Assembly: GCA_023428245.1 (NCBI GenBank)
Contig: JAEYYX010000091.1
Location: 73,321-137,320 of the forward strand
From: Pseudomonadota bacterium
GTDB taxonomy: Bacteria; Myxococcota_A; Polyangia; Polyangiales; Polyangiaceae
Direction: 5' to 3'
Length of the DNA stretch: 64,000 bases
This document shows, one piece after another, positions 49,658-58,706 of this stretch. The translations under genes and the position numbers were made by a program. Every line of letters starts with the position of its first letter. The first letter of the stretch is position 1. Below the pieces are notes generated by a model. The model searched no databases and was not told the DNA's origin. It was given only the letters and a program-made list of their open reading frames with translations.

Positions 49658-51700
49658 ATGAAACGCTTCCCCTCCCTCTCCTCTCCGCTCCTCGGCTGCG
49701 CCGCGCTGCTGCTCGCTGCGTGTTCGGCACAGACGACTCCTCTTGCCTCGAGCCGCGCCCCGAGGGCTGCCTCGAAGCTGGCGCAGACACCGGTCGTTCA
49801 CGACGAAAGTGCAAAGGCTGAGCCCCGCGTGTTGCTCGCTAACACTGTGCGCACATCGGGGGCGCTCTTGCCTCCCTTACCTGTCGCGGTGACGAGCTTC
49901 GGCGCCGCGGCCACGAGTGACTCCCTCTACGTCGTCGGCGGCTACTCGGGGACGCCCCACGCCTACTCTCGCGAGGGACAATCGAAGGCGGTCCTCGAGT
50001 ATCGCGGCGGCGAGGCGGGCTGGCAGAATATCGCGGAGCTGCCCGAGGGCCTCCAGGGCCTCGCGAGCGTCCTCTTTGGTCGTGAGCTCTGCACTTTCGG
50101 GGGGAGCCACGCGGAGAACGCAGCGTCAGAAGCGACGATCATGAAGTCGAGCGCCCGGGCCCTCTGTCTCGACCTGGACAAAAAGACTTGGCGCCAGCTG
50201 CCAGACCTTCCCGCGCCTCGTTCGTCCCACGCCGCCGCCCTCATTGGCAGTACCGTGTATGTCACGGGTGGTTGGAGCCTCTCGGGTCGCCCGGACAGCG
50301 GCGTCTTCACTTCAGAGCTCGCGCTGCTCGACCTCTCGTCAAAGACGCCGACCTGGAAGGCGGTCCCGGCTCCTTTCCAAAGGCGCGCCCTCGCCGTCGC
50401 AGGAGTAGGACAGAACCTCGTGGTCGTCGGAGGTATGTCCGAAGAGGGGCGACCGACCGCCAAGACGGACGTTTACGATGCGCGCTCGGGACAATGGTCC
50501 AGCGCCCCGGACTTTCCCGGCGACGCCTTCGGAATCGCCGCCTCTCGCATCGGTGATCGCGTGTACGCCTCCGGTCGCGAAGGAATCCTTTATTCCTATC
50601 ACCCGGGAGACAAAGAGTGGATCCGAGTACGTACGCTCGCCTACGGCCGATTCTTCCACCAGCTCGTTCCCCAGGGCGGAGAGCTCGTCGCCCTGGGAGG
50701 AATCGGCGGCATGCACACCCGCGGCCGGACACGGGCCATCGAGAAGATTCCGCTCAGCGGCTTCTCCTATGGTCAGCTCACCGTCGAGTCCCCGATGAGC
50801 GCGAAGAATCGCCAGGGATACTTCGTGAGCGGCGAGGAAATTTATTTCTTCGGCGGGAACCGAAGCCTCGAACAACACGACTTCGAGCGCGAACACTTCA
50901 CGAGTGAGGGTTGGTCCTTCGATCTAGCTACGCTGACCTTCACGGAAGCCGCGCCTTTCCCCTACCGCCGCCAGAGCATGCAGACGATCGCGACAGAAGG
51001 AGGCGGGCTCGCGCTCGGAGGCTTCGGACACGAACCCCTCACGAGCCCCGAGAGCCAGGCCGTCTCCCACGCCGAGGTGTTTCGCTTCGACGCAGAAGAA
51101 GGCCGGTGGTCAGAAGATGGCGCGTTCCCGCGCGGCCGGACCCAATTCGGCGTCGCTCAGAACGAACGCGGTTTGTTCGTGCTCGGCGGCTTGAACTACG
51201 ACCCAAACCGCAAGAACGCTTTCGAGCACGATCGCTCGCTCTGGCGCCGCGCCCCCTCGAGCGGGACCTTCGAGACCTTGGACATCAAGCTGCCCGGTCC
51301 GCGCCGCGCCTTCGCTGGAGCTCAGCTCGCCGACAAGTACTACATGGTCGGGGGCATGAAAGAGAACTTCGAGCTCGCCCCTGATTGCCAGATCTTCGAC
51401 CTCAAGACGGAGACCTTCGAGAGTATGCCCTGTCCGGCGGCTCGTCTCTCCGGCGATCTGATTCCTGCCGGCGGAAAGCTCTATCTCGTCGGCGGTTCGG
51501 TGAAACGAGGCGACGCTCTGACCGAAAGCGACGAGATCGAGGTCTTCGATCCCGCGAACAAGGCCTGGTCAAAGCTGCCCTTCCGACTCCCGCTCCCCGC
51601 GCGACACCTCCGAGCCTTCCCCTACCGCGACCAGATCTTACTCCTCACGACCCACTCACCCCAAAGTGAGCTAACGATGGCATTCATCTCGCCCGAATGA
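49658..51700 (+). CDS. Kelch-repeat lipoprotein
   Basis: About 680 residues from the ATG at 49658 (AAGAAG just upstream); lipobox LLAAC. Kelch-type blades repeat throughout: SDSLYVVGGYSG, GRELCTFGGSHAEN, GSTVYVTGGWSL, GQNLVVVGGMSEEG, GGELVALGGIGGM, GEEIYFFGGNRSL, GGGLALGGFGHE, ERGLFVLGGLNYD, ADKYYMVGGMKEN and GGKLYLVGGSVKRG. That is about ten to eleven blades, enough for one or two beta-propellers. It is the third gene of the TonB-receptor/HmuY operon and ends near a strong terminator. Its role is unknown; docking to the receptor or a haemoprotein is plausible. Confidence 0.88.
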   Translation: MKRFPSLSSPLLGCAALLLAACSAQTTPLASSRAPRAASKLAQTPVVHDESAKAEPRVLLANTVRTSGALLPPLPVAVTSFGAAATSDSLYVVGGYSGTPHAYSREGQSKAVLEYRGGEAGWQNIAELPEGLQGLASVLFGRELCTFGGSHAENAASEATIMKSSARALCLDLDKKTWRQLPDLPAPRSSHAAALIGSTVYVTGGWSLSGRPDSGVFTSELALLDLSSKTPTWKAVPAPFQRRALAVAGVGQNLVVVGGMSEEGRPTAKTDVYDARSGQWSSAPDFPGDAFGIAASRIGDRVYASGREGILYSYHPGDKEWIRVRTLAYGRFFHQLVPQGGELVALGGIGGMHTRGRTRAIEKIPLSGFSYGQLTVESPMSAKNRQGYFVSGEEIYFFGGNRSLEQHDFEREHFTSEGWSFDLATLTFTEAAPFPYRRQSMQTIATEGGGLALGGFGHEPLTSPESQAVSHAEVFRFDAEEGRWSEDGAFPRGRTQFGVAQNERGLFVLGGLNYDPNRKNAFEHDRSLWRRAPSSGTFETLDIKLPGPRRAFAGAQLADKYYMVGGMKENFELAPDCQIFDLKTETFESMPCPAARLSGDLIPAGGKLYLVGGSVKRGDALTESDEIEVFDPANKAWSKLPFRLPLPARHLRAFPYRDQILLLTTHSPQSELTMAFISPE

Positions 51701-51710
51701 ACTCGCTCTA

Positions 51711-51753
51711 CCCTCAGGTGGCTCCCGCCCCATGGGCGAGCGCCACCTGAGGG
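51711..51753 (+). terminator. Terminator-like hairpin after the haem operon
   Basis: Perfect 12-bp stem CCCTCAGGTGGC (51711-51722) / GCCACCTGAGGG (51742-51753) with an inner GCCC/GGGC pair. It begins ten bases after the Kelch stop codon. No T tract follows, so strength is uncertain. Confidence 0.6.
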
Positions 51754-52044
51754 TGGCTCCCGCGCACCTGCCTACCGCTGACAGCTCCCTTCACTCGGCA
51801 AGGAATAGGTCGCGGAGCAGTCCTTCCTTGGGCAGCCGAGCGACTGACAGGCGGCGCCTATGGCTGCGAAGCAGGACGAGGTCACAGCCAAGTTGCAGTC
51901 AGACGAAGGCTCCCCGCGCGACGCCTCATCCAGGTCCGCGCGAAGGGAGCCCTTTTTTGGAGGTGCTCTCCCCGGGGAACTGAGGCCCCCGCTTTTGGAC
52001 TACAACTCATCGCTAGGCGAAAAGAGAAGTGAGCACCGCACGTT
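51754..52044. other. Rest of the 344-bp gap between convergent genes
   Basis: After the hairpin at 51711-51753, nothing further is recognisable up to the stop of the lipoprotein-like gene at 52045. Short open frames are Arg/Ser-rich and lack start signals. Confidence 0.4.
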
Positions 52045-52677
52045 TCATCTCTGATAACACGCCCGGAAAACGTCGCAGGCGGGGATGCCGGTGATGTCCG
52101 GAGGGGGACTGACGGTGTAAGCCTGAGCTTCCGAGTAGCTCATAGAACAACCTACCACCGTCTCAGGAACCGTGATGGCGGCAACACAGGCCTTGTATTC
52201 GCCGACTGTGGCCGCGCAGCGCGCAGTGGTGACGAGCCCGAAGGCCTGACACTCGACATCGATGGACCCGTCACCACGAGACGCGATGCACGCGCTCCGC
52301 AGTCGCTCACACTCCGCGGCGTAGTCCGCCTCGGCGCCTTCCCGTGCCGTGAGCATCGCTCGAACGTCGCAGCGCTGATACAGCTTCTCTTCCGTCATAT
52401 CCGAAAGGCAGAGCGCCGTCGCCTCTTCCTCCGTCAGCTCGTTGAGTTTTCGGTCGTCGTTCGGAGGAGGAAGAGGCGACGCGCCGCCGCTCGCGGGCCC
52501 TTGGGTTCCTCCGCCGCTCCCCCCGGGATCCCCTGCGCCTCCACTGGCAGTCCCTGCGCCTCCGCTTCCTGCCCGCTCGCCAGAACCGCCGCTCCCTGAA
52601 GAGTTTCCGCCTCCCTCATTCCCCTCAGCCTGGCCACAGGACGCCTGAGACAGCGCGCACCCGAGGCCGGGCCTCAA
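52045..52677 (-). CDS. Gly-linker secreted-type protein, start or reading frame uncertain
   Basis: 210 residues as read from a TTG at 52677 that overlaps the upstream stop by TTGA. A Gly/Ser-rich linker of about 50 residues (as in the lipoproteins here) is followed by a Cys-containing helical domain: ALCLSDMTEEKLYQRCDV, AAECERLRSACIA, CDVFRACYQR. Eight Cys in this part suggest disulfides, hence export. Yet the N terminus (MRPGLGCALSQASC) is too short and polar for a signal peptide. Either a frameshift has removed the signal or the true start is elsewhere. Confidence 0.6.
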   Translation of the reverse strand: MRPGLGCALSQASCGQAEGNEGGGNSSGSGGSGERAGSGGAGTASGGAGDPGGSGGGTQGPASGGASPLPPPNDDRKLNELTEEEATALCLSDMTEEKLYQRCDVRAMLTAREGAEADYAAECERLRSACIASRGDGSIDVECQAFGLVTTARCAATVGEYKACVAAITVPETVVGCSMSYSEAQAYTVSPPPDITGIPACDVFRACYQR

Positions 52678-53285
52678 ATCCCGACCTTCACCCGAAAGCC
52701 CCGCGCTGCGTAATAGGACTCGGCGCCGTTATGATACACAAAGACGTGATCGTAGCGGCGGTCACCGAAGAGCGCTCCGCCCTTCGATCGAATCGCTGGC
52801 GGCGTCACGATCCAGCTGGACGTCTTCGTGTCGAAGGCTCCGTAAGTTTGGAGCGCTCGGTAGTCCGCTTCGTCGAGGAGCTCCGCGCCCCATTCTTTGA
52901 CGAAGTCGAGAGCATTGCCCGAGGGGCGCGCTTCCTTTCGCTTCTCCCAGGCCGCCCGATCGAAACAGAGACTGCGCCGACCGGTCGGGCTCTCCGCTGA
53001 GCAATCGACAAAGGCGAGCTCACCATCGCGCAGCAGAACGACGTCAGGTTCACCACCGCTCTCCTCCATCGCCTCGAGGGTCTTCAAGAGCTTCGGCTTG
53101 AGCTTCCTCGCGACGTCTTCCCATGCGAGCCCGGGATGTCTCTCCGGGTGTGCGCGAAAGCGCTTCTCGAGCACCGCTGTAAGTCCTTCGCCGCCGCTGT
53201 CATCTTTACCGTTGGATAGCGGCTTCTTCGCGCCTGCCGCTCTCGGAGATGCTTTCGGGGCTCCCTTCGCCGTCGTCTTCGACAT
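52674..53285 (-). CDS. DUF4256 family protein
   Basis: About 203 residues from the ATG at 53285 (MSKTTAKGAPKASPRAAGAKK, a basic Ala/Ser-rich leader). Family features are unmistakable: LEKRFRAHPERHPGLAWEDV, MEESGGEPDVVLL, FVDCSAESPTGRRSLCFDRAAWEKRK, LQTYGAFDTKTSSWIVTP, KGGALFGDRRYDHVFVYHNGAESYYAARGFRV. The function of DUF4256 is unknown. The Cys and the closing HNGAxSYYAxRGFR motif suggest an enzyme or ligand pocket. The next gene on this strand overlaps its stop. Confidence 0.88.
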   Translation of the reverse strand: MSKTTAKGAPKASPRAAGAKKPLSNGKDDSGGEGLTAVLEKRFRAHPERHPGLAWEDVARKLKPKLLKTLEAMEESGGEPDVVLLRDGELAFVDCSAESPTGRRSLCFDRAAWEKRKEARPSGNALDFVKEWGAELLDEADYRALQTYGAFDTKTSSWIVTPPAIRSKGGALFGDRRYDHVFVYHNGAESYYAARGFRVKVGI

Positions 53286-53443
53286 CACGCTATTTTTGCC
53301 GGTTTGAGCAGAGAGCGAAAGCCCGAACGGACAGAAAGAGGCGGCTTCTCGCCTTGAGCGCCGCCCCTCGGGAAGAACTTCAGGCGGAAGCGGTTGACAA
53401 GGGAAGCCGCGGTGATCACCTCGGCGGAGTCGGAGTTCAACAC

Positions 53444-53740
53444 ATGGAAGAAGATACAAAGGCGGTAAATTCTGACATTAGTGTTCAATTCTTCGAAGAT
53501 GGCCCTGGTTTGACCTCGATCGAGGTCGGGCGAAAGGGACGCGCCCCGATCATCTCCCGACTGCACCGAGCTCTTTTCACGCTCGGTATCGTCATCTCTG
53601 CGTACCAAGTCCGAACCCTCCCGAACGGAGTCGTCGAGCGTATCGTCCTCCAGCGACGCGACGGCGGATCCATCGACGGGGAGCTGAGTCACCTTACGCG
53701 CGCCGCGGTCCTACCGATCGCGCTCGAGTCGGAGACATAA
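53444..53740 (+). CDS. Small ACT-like domain protein
   Basis: 98 residues from the ATG at 53444, with GGAG about nine bases upstream. The whole protein looks like one ACT-type ligand-binding fold: SIEVGRKGRAPIISRLHRALFTLGIVISAYQVRT, VERIVLQRRDGG. The Asp/Gly at the first loop is kept as 'DGPGLTSIEV'. Such orphan ACT proteins occur in Polyangiaceae-like genomes. A ligand (often an amino acid) cannot be named. It is divergent from the DUF4256 gene. Confidence 0.62.
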   Translation: MEEDTKAVNSDISVQFFEDGPGLTSIEVGRKGRAPIISRLHRALFTLGIVISAYQVRTLPNGVVERIVLQRRDGGSIDGELSHLTRAAVLPIALESET

Positions 53741-54173
53741 CAAAGGCAGAACAGGTGCCCTCTTGGCCGAGGCTTCCCACCTCGGGAGCCTCGCCCGGGG
53801 GGATGCTCTTGTGAGCGGCCTACCGCTCCCGGCTGTGCGCGTCCTTCGAGCTCAGAGCCAACGCTCTCTCCGAGCGGCAGAGGCAACGTCTGAGCTTCCC
53901 CGCGTTCTTCGCGGACCTCGCCACCTCTCCACAATGGAACCCAGCCAGCGCGCGTCGCGATCAGGTAGGCATCTAGAAGTGCTCGCGTCTCATTTCGAGA
54001 AGTGATCGCACCCTGATTTCTCGCAGAATCATTGAAACATGACACCCACACTGGTCTAAATCCCCGAAATGACGGCGGTGGGTTGGCGGCGCTGCCATCC
54101 CACACTAAACCTACGACCACTGATGATGTACGGCCGACTCGTGCGGTCGCTCCTCGGATTCGGATACGGTCTT
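53741..54173. other. 433-bp region upstream of the expansin gene
   Basis: No gene is supported here; open frames are Arg/Ser-rich. The only readable element is the sigma-70-like promoter at 54032-54060. A weak dyad (TTTCGAGAAG...TTTCTCG) lies near 53994-54025. Confidence 0.4.
54032..54060 (+). promoter_or_regulatory. Sigma-70-like promoter upstream of the expansin lipoprotein gene
   Basis: TTGAAA (54032-54037) and TCTAAA (54055-54060) are spaced exactly 17 bp. The -35 has one mismatch to consensus and the -10 two. The predicted start site would lie about 105 bases before the ATG at 54174. Confidence 0.45.
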
Positions 54174-55997
54174 ATGTCTCACCTTCCTGCCTGGTCAGCG
54201 CCCCTCGTCTTCTCGTCTCTTCTTCTTCCCGCGGCGCTCGTCGGCTGCGCCAATGATCAAGACACGAACCCGCACTTGGGCGCGGGCGGTGGAGGGACAG
54301 GGGGCGACGGTCAGCTCGGCACCGGCGCGACGGGGAATGGCGGCGGGGTCGGCGCCGGAGGTGGACCCCAGAACACGGGCGGAGGAAACGCGGGCGGCGG
54401 ACCCCAGAACACAGGCGGAGGAAACGCGGGCGGCGGCAGCGGCGCAACGGGCGGGAGCGGCGCCGGAGGCGGCCCCCCCAGCATCTGCCTGGTCGGCGAC
54501 CCGAACACCATGGACTCCGAGCTGATCGATGACATGGAGTCCGAGGCCGGCATCTCCGGGACCCAGGGCGGGACCTGGTACGCCTCGAACGACGGCGCCA
54601 CTCAGCAATCGCCCACAGGCGGCTTCGGGCGCAACGCGGGCATCGAGGGACCCGGCGCCAACGGAAGCTCCTATGCTCTGCACACCACGGCGCAGGTCGC
54701 GGACAACGCCGAGTGGGGCGCGACGGTCCAGCTCGACTTCGGCCAGACGGTGAACGCCGCGAAGTGGAACGGGGTCCGGCTTTGGGTGAAGGGCTCCGGA
54801 AGCCCGCGCCTGAACCTCGTTACGGCCGGCACGCTCCCGGGAGACGCCGGCGGAACCTGCCAGAACAACTGCTACGACTCCCACGGCGTACGACTTTCGC
54901 TGAGCGGCGAGTGGAAGCAGGTCAAGATCCCGTTCGATACCCTGCTCCAGGAAGGCTTCGGCACCGAGGTCAACTTCGATCCCGCGACGCTCAAGGCCGT
55001 CGCGCTCCAGATGAAGACGGGCGGAAGCTACGACGTCTGGATCGACGGCATCGAGTTCTACGCGGAAGAGGGCATGCCCGATTGCGCGAGTTATCCCGGT
55101 GACTCCCGCTGTGAGCCGACCGCCGCGTACTGCGACGAATGTTCTCAGGACCCGCGTTGTGAGTGCTTGCTCAGCACCTGCATCGAGACGGGAATCCTCG
55201 AAGGACCGCTGGCCTGCAAGCAGGACGTCCTCCGGAACCGAAACGGCGGCAGCACCCGCTACTGGATCAGCCAGGCGAGCTCCGACCGCGACACGAGCGG
55301 CGGCTACGAAGCTCTCGGCTGCGGCTTCCCCGTCATCAGCAAGGGCCATGATCAGGGCTCGGCCGCGAGCCAAGACAAGGTCGTCGGCGCTCCCGGCGGC
55401 GGAACCATGTTCGGCGCCTTGAACAGCTCCGATTTCGGGACGAACGCCGGACTCTGCGGCGCCTGTGTGCTCATCAACGACCGCGTCAAGATCCAGATCG
55501 TCGACGAGTGCCCGAATCGCCAAGGCGCTCAGGGGAACCCCTCCTGCGTCTCCGGACACATCGATCTCTCCGTCGCTGCGGCGAACTCTGTCGGCGGCGA
55601 CAACCCGGGGATCTCCTGGAAGGTCGTCGAGTGCGATAACGCTGCTCCAGAGTACTTCTGGCACTGGGACACCACGAACTTCTGGGGCGCGCTCTCCATC
55701 GCAGGTCTGAAATGGCCCGCGGCGCGCGTCGAACTCAAGGACGGCGACCAGTGGCTCGAAGGCAAGCGCAAGCCTTACTGGGGCGCTTGGATCTTCGGCA
55801 AAGATGACCAAATCCCCGGCAGCTCCGGAAACGTCCCGCCGCCCCCTTGGACCGTGCGCATCACCGACATCCACGGTCAGGTCATGCTCGACAAGTTCAC
55901 TTCCCCGAACGGTCAGGCGCCGAACCCCGTCCAAAACGGCACGGCGGTCCCCTACCCGAGCCTGGGCATGATCCAGCTGCCGATGTGCAGTCAGTGA
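54174..55997 (+). CDS. Lipoprotein with carbohydrate-binding module and C-terminal expansin-like domain
   Basis: About 607 residues from the ATG at 54174 (MSHLPAWSAPL, lipobox AALVGC); an upstream ATG at 54126 would make the signal too long. A Gly-rich linker with repeated GGGPQNTGGGNAG units leads to a CBM11-like module (about 115-300): ELIDDMESEAGISG, YALHTTAQV, WNGVRLWVKGSG, WIDGIEFYAEEG. A Cys-rich hinge (PTAAYCDECSQDPRCEC) leads to an expansin-like part: GLCGACVLINDRVKIQIVDECPN and HIDLSVAAA are the double-psi barrel with its catalytic-type Asp, followed by a second beta domain. Expansins loosen cellulose-containing walls without hydrolysis. Confidence 0.88.
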   Translation: MSHLPAWSAPLVFSSLLLPAALVGCANDQDTNPHLGAGGGGTGGDGQLGTGATGNGGGVGAGGGPQNTGGGNAGGGPQNTGGGNAGGGSGATGGSGAGGGPPSICLVGDPNTMDSELIDDMESEAGISGTQGGTWYASNDGATQQSPTGGFGRNAGIEGPGANGSSYALHTTAQVADNAEWGATVQLDFGQTVNAAKWNGVRLWVKGSGSPRLNLVTAGTLPGDAGGTCQNNCYDSHGVRLSLSGEWKQVKIPFDTLLQEGFGTEVNFDPATLKAVALQMKTGGSYDVWIDGIEFYAEEGMPDCASYPGDSRCEPTAAYCDECSQDPRCECLLSTCIETGILEGPLACKQDVLRNRNGGSTRYWISQASSDRDTSGGYEALGCGFPVISKGHDQGSAASQDKVVGAPGGGTMFGALNSSDFGTNAGLCGACVLINDRVKIQIVDECPNRQGAQGNPSCVSGHIDLSVAAANSVGGDNPGISWKVVECDNAAPEYFWHWDTTNFWGALSIAGLKWPAARVELKDGDQWLEGKRKPYWGAWIFGKDDQIPGSSGNVPPPPWTVRITDIHGQVMLDKFTSPNGQAPNPVQNGTAVPYPSLGMIQLPMCSQ

Positions 55998-56027
55998 GGA
56001 CCTCAACGGCCCCCTGGGGTCCTTTTT
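55997..56027 (+). terminator. Terminator after the expansin gene
   Basis: AGGACC (55997-56002) pairs with GGTCCT (56018-56023) and is followed by four further T residues; CCTCAA/TTGAGG gives an alternative outer pairing. It starts on the last base of the expansin stop codon. Confidence 0.6.
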
Positions 56028-56196
56028 GAGGGCCCCGGTCCATCACAACAGACGAGGCCCAAACGAGCCTTTGTCTGCGCGCCCCGGCTCCTATGAGCCC
56101 ACGCCCTGCGGCGGAAGGACCTGGGGCGCTCCTTCGCCCTCCGAGCGGCGCTCGGACCGAGGAGCCGCGTCTTCGCCCCTCGAAGGTTCACCGCAA

Positions 56197-57273
56197 CTAC
56201 GAGTGCACGCGTCTGGGGAGCGAGCCAGTGAAGGTGCTGGCTAGGGTCTTCATCATGCCGAGGAAGGTCGCGGTCCAGGCGACAAGGGCGAGGTAGACGA
56301 AGTAGCGCGGGATCACGTTCAAGAACTCGAGCCCGCTCGCGCTCGCCAGGCGCACCGTCGAGACAGTGTACATCCCCAGGGGGAACACCATGCCCCAGTA
56401 CTGGGGGTCATACTTGAACGGAAACCGTTTGAGCACGTGGCGCCAAATTCCGAGCAAAATCAGGAGAGGGATCCACCAGGTCGCCGTGGTCCAGAAGAAG
56501 AGCGTGAAGCCAAGCAAAAACGGGCGAAGCTCGCGCAGCAGAGGCCAGCTGTCCCCGGCGAGGAGCAAGGTCGAACCAGCGAGCGTCGTGATCGCCACCG
56601 AGCCCATGTTGATCCAGTAGGGCGGCGTGAGCCGCCCGATCGGCATCTCTACGAAGGTGAATCGGTAGAAGATGAGCGTCATGATGATCAGGTAGAGCAT
56701 CGCTCCGAGCAGGTACATGCAGAGCGTGAAGAAGAGCGCGATTTCTCGGCCGCTCGTGAGCCCTGGCGAAAGGAGGGTCCCGAGCACGGAGACCGACTGC
56801 GTAGCGACGATGGCGATGAGCCAAGCGCCGTTGATGCCTGCCTCGAGGGAGGGCTTATTCTCCCGGACCACCACAGCCGCGAAAAACCCGTACATGACGA
56901 CGGTCCAGAGCGCGATACCGACGCACCAAAAGACAAATGCCGCGCCCGGATTCGAAGCCACGATGCGGAGCTGGGTCCCGAGCACACAGGTCCCCGCGAC
57001 GGTCGTAAAGAAACCCGGGCCCCGCTCGTGGTCACAGAGGTCCTGAAAGACGCGGCGAGGAAAGAGCACGAGCCTCGTCACAAGCAGAAGGCTCAGACAA
57101 GCGTAGCCGACAATATTGATGCCGAGCAGGACTCGGGCCAGCGCCACCATGCCCTGGGTGTGCGCCGCGATCGAGACGATCGCCGTGCCCATGACAAAGG
57201 CGAAGTAGCCGGGGAACAGATCTCTGATTTCTCGCCGCCAGCGGGGCCCATCGATGTCCGAGTTCAAGCGCAC
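56197..57273 (-). CDS. tehA: TehA/SLAC1-family anion channel or transporter, last gene of the molybdoenzyme operon
   Basis: 358 residues with ten membrane segments, the layout of the TDT/SLAC1 family: [22 protein letters not shown] at the start, [15 protein letters not shown], the [10 protein letters not shown] loop, [18 protein letters not shown], and [17 protein letters not shown] near the end. Relatives carry tellurite, C4-dicarboxylates, sulfite or, in plants, nitrate and chloride. Here it ends an operon for a nitrate-reductase-like molybdoenzyme, so nitrate or nitrite movement is an attractive guess. GTG start with GAGG four bases upstream. Confidence 0.9.
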   Translation of the reverse strand: MRLNSDIDGPRWRREIRDLFPGYFAFVMGTAIVSIAAHTQGMVALARVLLGINIVGYACLSLLLVTRLVLFPRRVFQDLCDHERGPGFFTTVAGTCVLGTQLRIVASNPGAAFVFWCVGIALWTVVMYGFFAAVVVRENKPSLEAGINGAWLIAIVATQSVSVLGTLLSPGLTSGREIALFFTLCMYLLGAMLYLIIMTLIFYRFTFVEMPIGRLTPPYWINMGSVAITTLAGSTLLLAGDSWPLLRELRPFLLGFTLFFWTTATWWIPLLILLGIWRHVLKRFPFKYDPQYWGMVFPLGMYTVSTVRLASASGLEFLNVIPRYFVYLALVAWTATFLGMMKTLASTFTGSLPRRVHS

Positions 57274-57282
57274 TATCCTCGC

Positions 57283-57504
57283 TCAATCGAGGCGATATAG
57301 ATACCGAAGAAGCCAGAGATTCACGCCGAGACAGCCCAGACTCGTGAGGGCGGCCGGGATCGTCGTCGCGGTATCCCCGCCGAGAAACGCGTTCACCGTC
57401 GCGGTCAGGAGCCAGAGCTGTAAGATGACGAGAAGGACCGCGAAAATGAGCGCGCCGTTCACGATCGTCATGCGCTGCGAGCGCGCGAACCGGGTGCGCG
57501 TCAT
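57283..57504 (-). CDS. Small two-segment membrane protein (DUF6755-like)
   Basis: 73 residues with two membrane segments (about 13-38 and 48-68) and a basic N terminus. It overlaps the Rieske gene by ATGA and is nine bases from the TehA-like gene. It is probably a small subunit that anchors or assembles the Rieske and molybdoenzyme complex. I assign the DUF6755 name from general likeness only. Confidence 0.75.
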   Translation of the reverse strand: MTRTRFARSQRMTIVNGALIFAVLLVILQLWLLTATVNAFLGGDTATTIPAALTSLGCLGVNLWLLRYLYRLD

Positions 57505-58064
57505 GAGCCCGAGGCCTCCACCCCCGTCGCGTAGACGGTTTCATCGACCACTTGAAGCGAAACCCGAGGCAGAGCGCGCCGCGGCGGGCCCGCCAGGGGG
57601 CGCCCCGTCGCCAAATCGAACCAGCCGTTATGACAGGGGCAGTGCAGCTTGCCCTCGGCGACCGCCGGTACAACCGGACATTGCAGGTGTGTGCATTGTT
57701 GGTCGTAGGCGACGAAGCTCTTGTCTCCCGTGCGAACGAGCAGGCGCGGCGTGCTGCCCTTGGGGTACTCGAAGGTCTTCGCCTGACCGATTTCGACCTC
57801 CTCGATCGAAGCGATCGGCAGCGGCTCGAAGGCGGTGGTGCGCTGACCGAACAGCCCCTTGAGCGCAATCCAGACCTGACCGACGACGAACGCTCCGCTC
57901 GTCAGCACGATGAACTTCACGAGGTCGCGCCGCGCAACATAGTCATCCTCCGGCCAGTCGATCGGAAAGTCGCGGCGCCAGCGGGGCTGGTCTTCCGGGG
58001 CGCTCCTGTCAGGAGGGACGCTGAGGGTCCCGATGACGGCCGATCGTGACTCGTCTTGGCTCAT
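57501..58064 (-). CDS. Rieske 2Fe-2S protein with a twin-arginine signal anchor
   Basis: 187 residues. Cluster motifs CTHLQCPV and CPCHNGWFD give two Cys and two His ligands. A single N-terminal membrane segment is preceded by ARRDLVKF, a twin-arginine motif, so the folded domain is probably exported to the periplasmic side. The sequence resembles Rieske subunits of bc/b6f or arsenite oxidase-like enzymes rather than dioxygenase ferredoxins. It overlaps the 4Fe-4S protein gene upstream and the small membrane protein gene downstream by ATGA each time. Confidence 0.92.
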   Translation of the reverse strand: MSQDESRSAVIGTLSVPPDRSAPEDQPRWRRDFPIDWPEDDYVARRDLVKFIVLTSGAFVVGQVWIALKGLFGQRTTAFEPLPIASIEEVEIGQAKTFEYPKGSTPRLLVRTGDKSFVAYDQQCTHLQCPVVPAVAEGKLHCPCHNGWFDLATGRPLAGPPRRALPRVSLQVVDETVYATGVEASGS

Positions 58065-58693
58065 GGCTGCTCCTCCGCGAAGACATCGTCGAGCACATCG
58101 TGCCCGATAGCTGGCTCGTACATGGCCGCGGTGACGTCGACATGGTCCTCCGAGCTCGTCCTCGGGGCCATCACGTTCACCTTGGTTCGAATGAGCTGAT
58201 TACCGAAGCGGAAGGTGTTCAGGGGCTGCGCGTTCGGGCGCAGCCGGGCCATCTCTTCCCGCGTCCCAAAGGCGAGGGCCTGACTCGGACAGACCGAAGC
58301 GCACATCGGCTTGAGCCCGATCGAGGTTCGGTCGTAACACATGTCACACTTCATCATCAGGTTCATGCCCGTGTTCATCTTCGGCACTCCGAAGGGACAG
58401 GCGAGAACACAGTTGTTGCAGGCGATGCAGCGGGGCTTTCTCGCCGTTTGCACGATGCCGTCCTCGGTGCGCTTGATGGCATCGGCGGGGCACACCTCGG
58501 CGCAGGTGGGCGAGTCGCAGTGCATGCAGACGATCGGCACAGTCTGGGTCGAAGCGGCGCGGTCGATGAAGTCGAGCTGGATCATCGACTGGCCCTTGTG
58601 GGTGTCACACTCGGTGCACGCCTGGACGCAGGATTGGCAGCCGATACACCGCCCGGGATCGACGAAAAATTCGTTCTTTTCAGGGACCGGCAT
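58061..58693 (-). CDS. 4Fe-4S ferredoxin-type electron-transfer subunit (DmsB/NrfC/PsrB-like)
   Basis: About 210 residues from the ATG at 58693, with AAAGGAAG just upstream. Four Cys clusters match four [4Fe-4S] sites: [41 protein letters not shown] and [21 protein letters not shown]. This is the common four-cluster beta subunit of molybdopterin enzymes. It carries electrons between the catalytic subunit encoded upstream and a membrane or Rieske partner. No export signal is present. The open frame upstream overlaps the catalytic subunit gene and is not used. Confidence 0.93.
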   Translation of the reverse strand: MPVPEKNEFFVDPGRCIGCQSCVQACTECDTHKGQSMIQLDFIDRAASTQTVPIVCMHCDSPTCAEVCPADAIKRTEDGIVQTARKPRCIACNNCVLACPFGVPKMNTGMNLMMKCDMCYDRTSIGLKPMCASVCPSQALAFGTREEMARLRPNAQPLNTFRFGNQLIRTKVNVMAPRTSSEDHVDVTAAMYEPAIGHDVLDDVFAEEQP

Positions 58694-58706
58694 TGCGTTC
58701 TTCCTT

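Noticed and set aside
52034..52055. Single GTTTC-N7-ATAAC match near the end of a lipoprotein-like gene
   Set aside because: Isolated, with two mismatches in one arm, no neighbouring sites and no sigma-54 promoter, so it does not fit the paired-array pattern.
54195..56006. 603-residue leftward frame opposite the expansin lipoprotein
   Set aside because: Shadow frame; composition and lack of signals argue against a gene.
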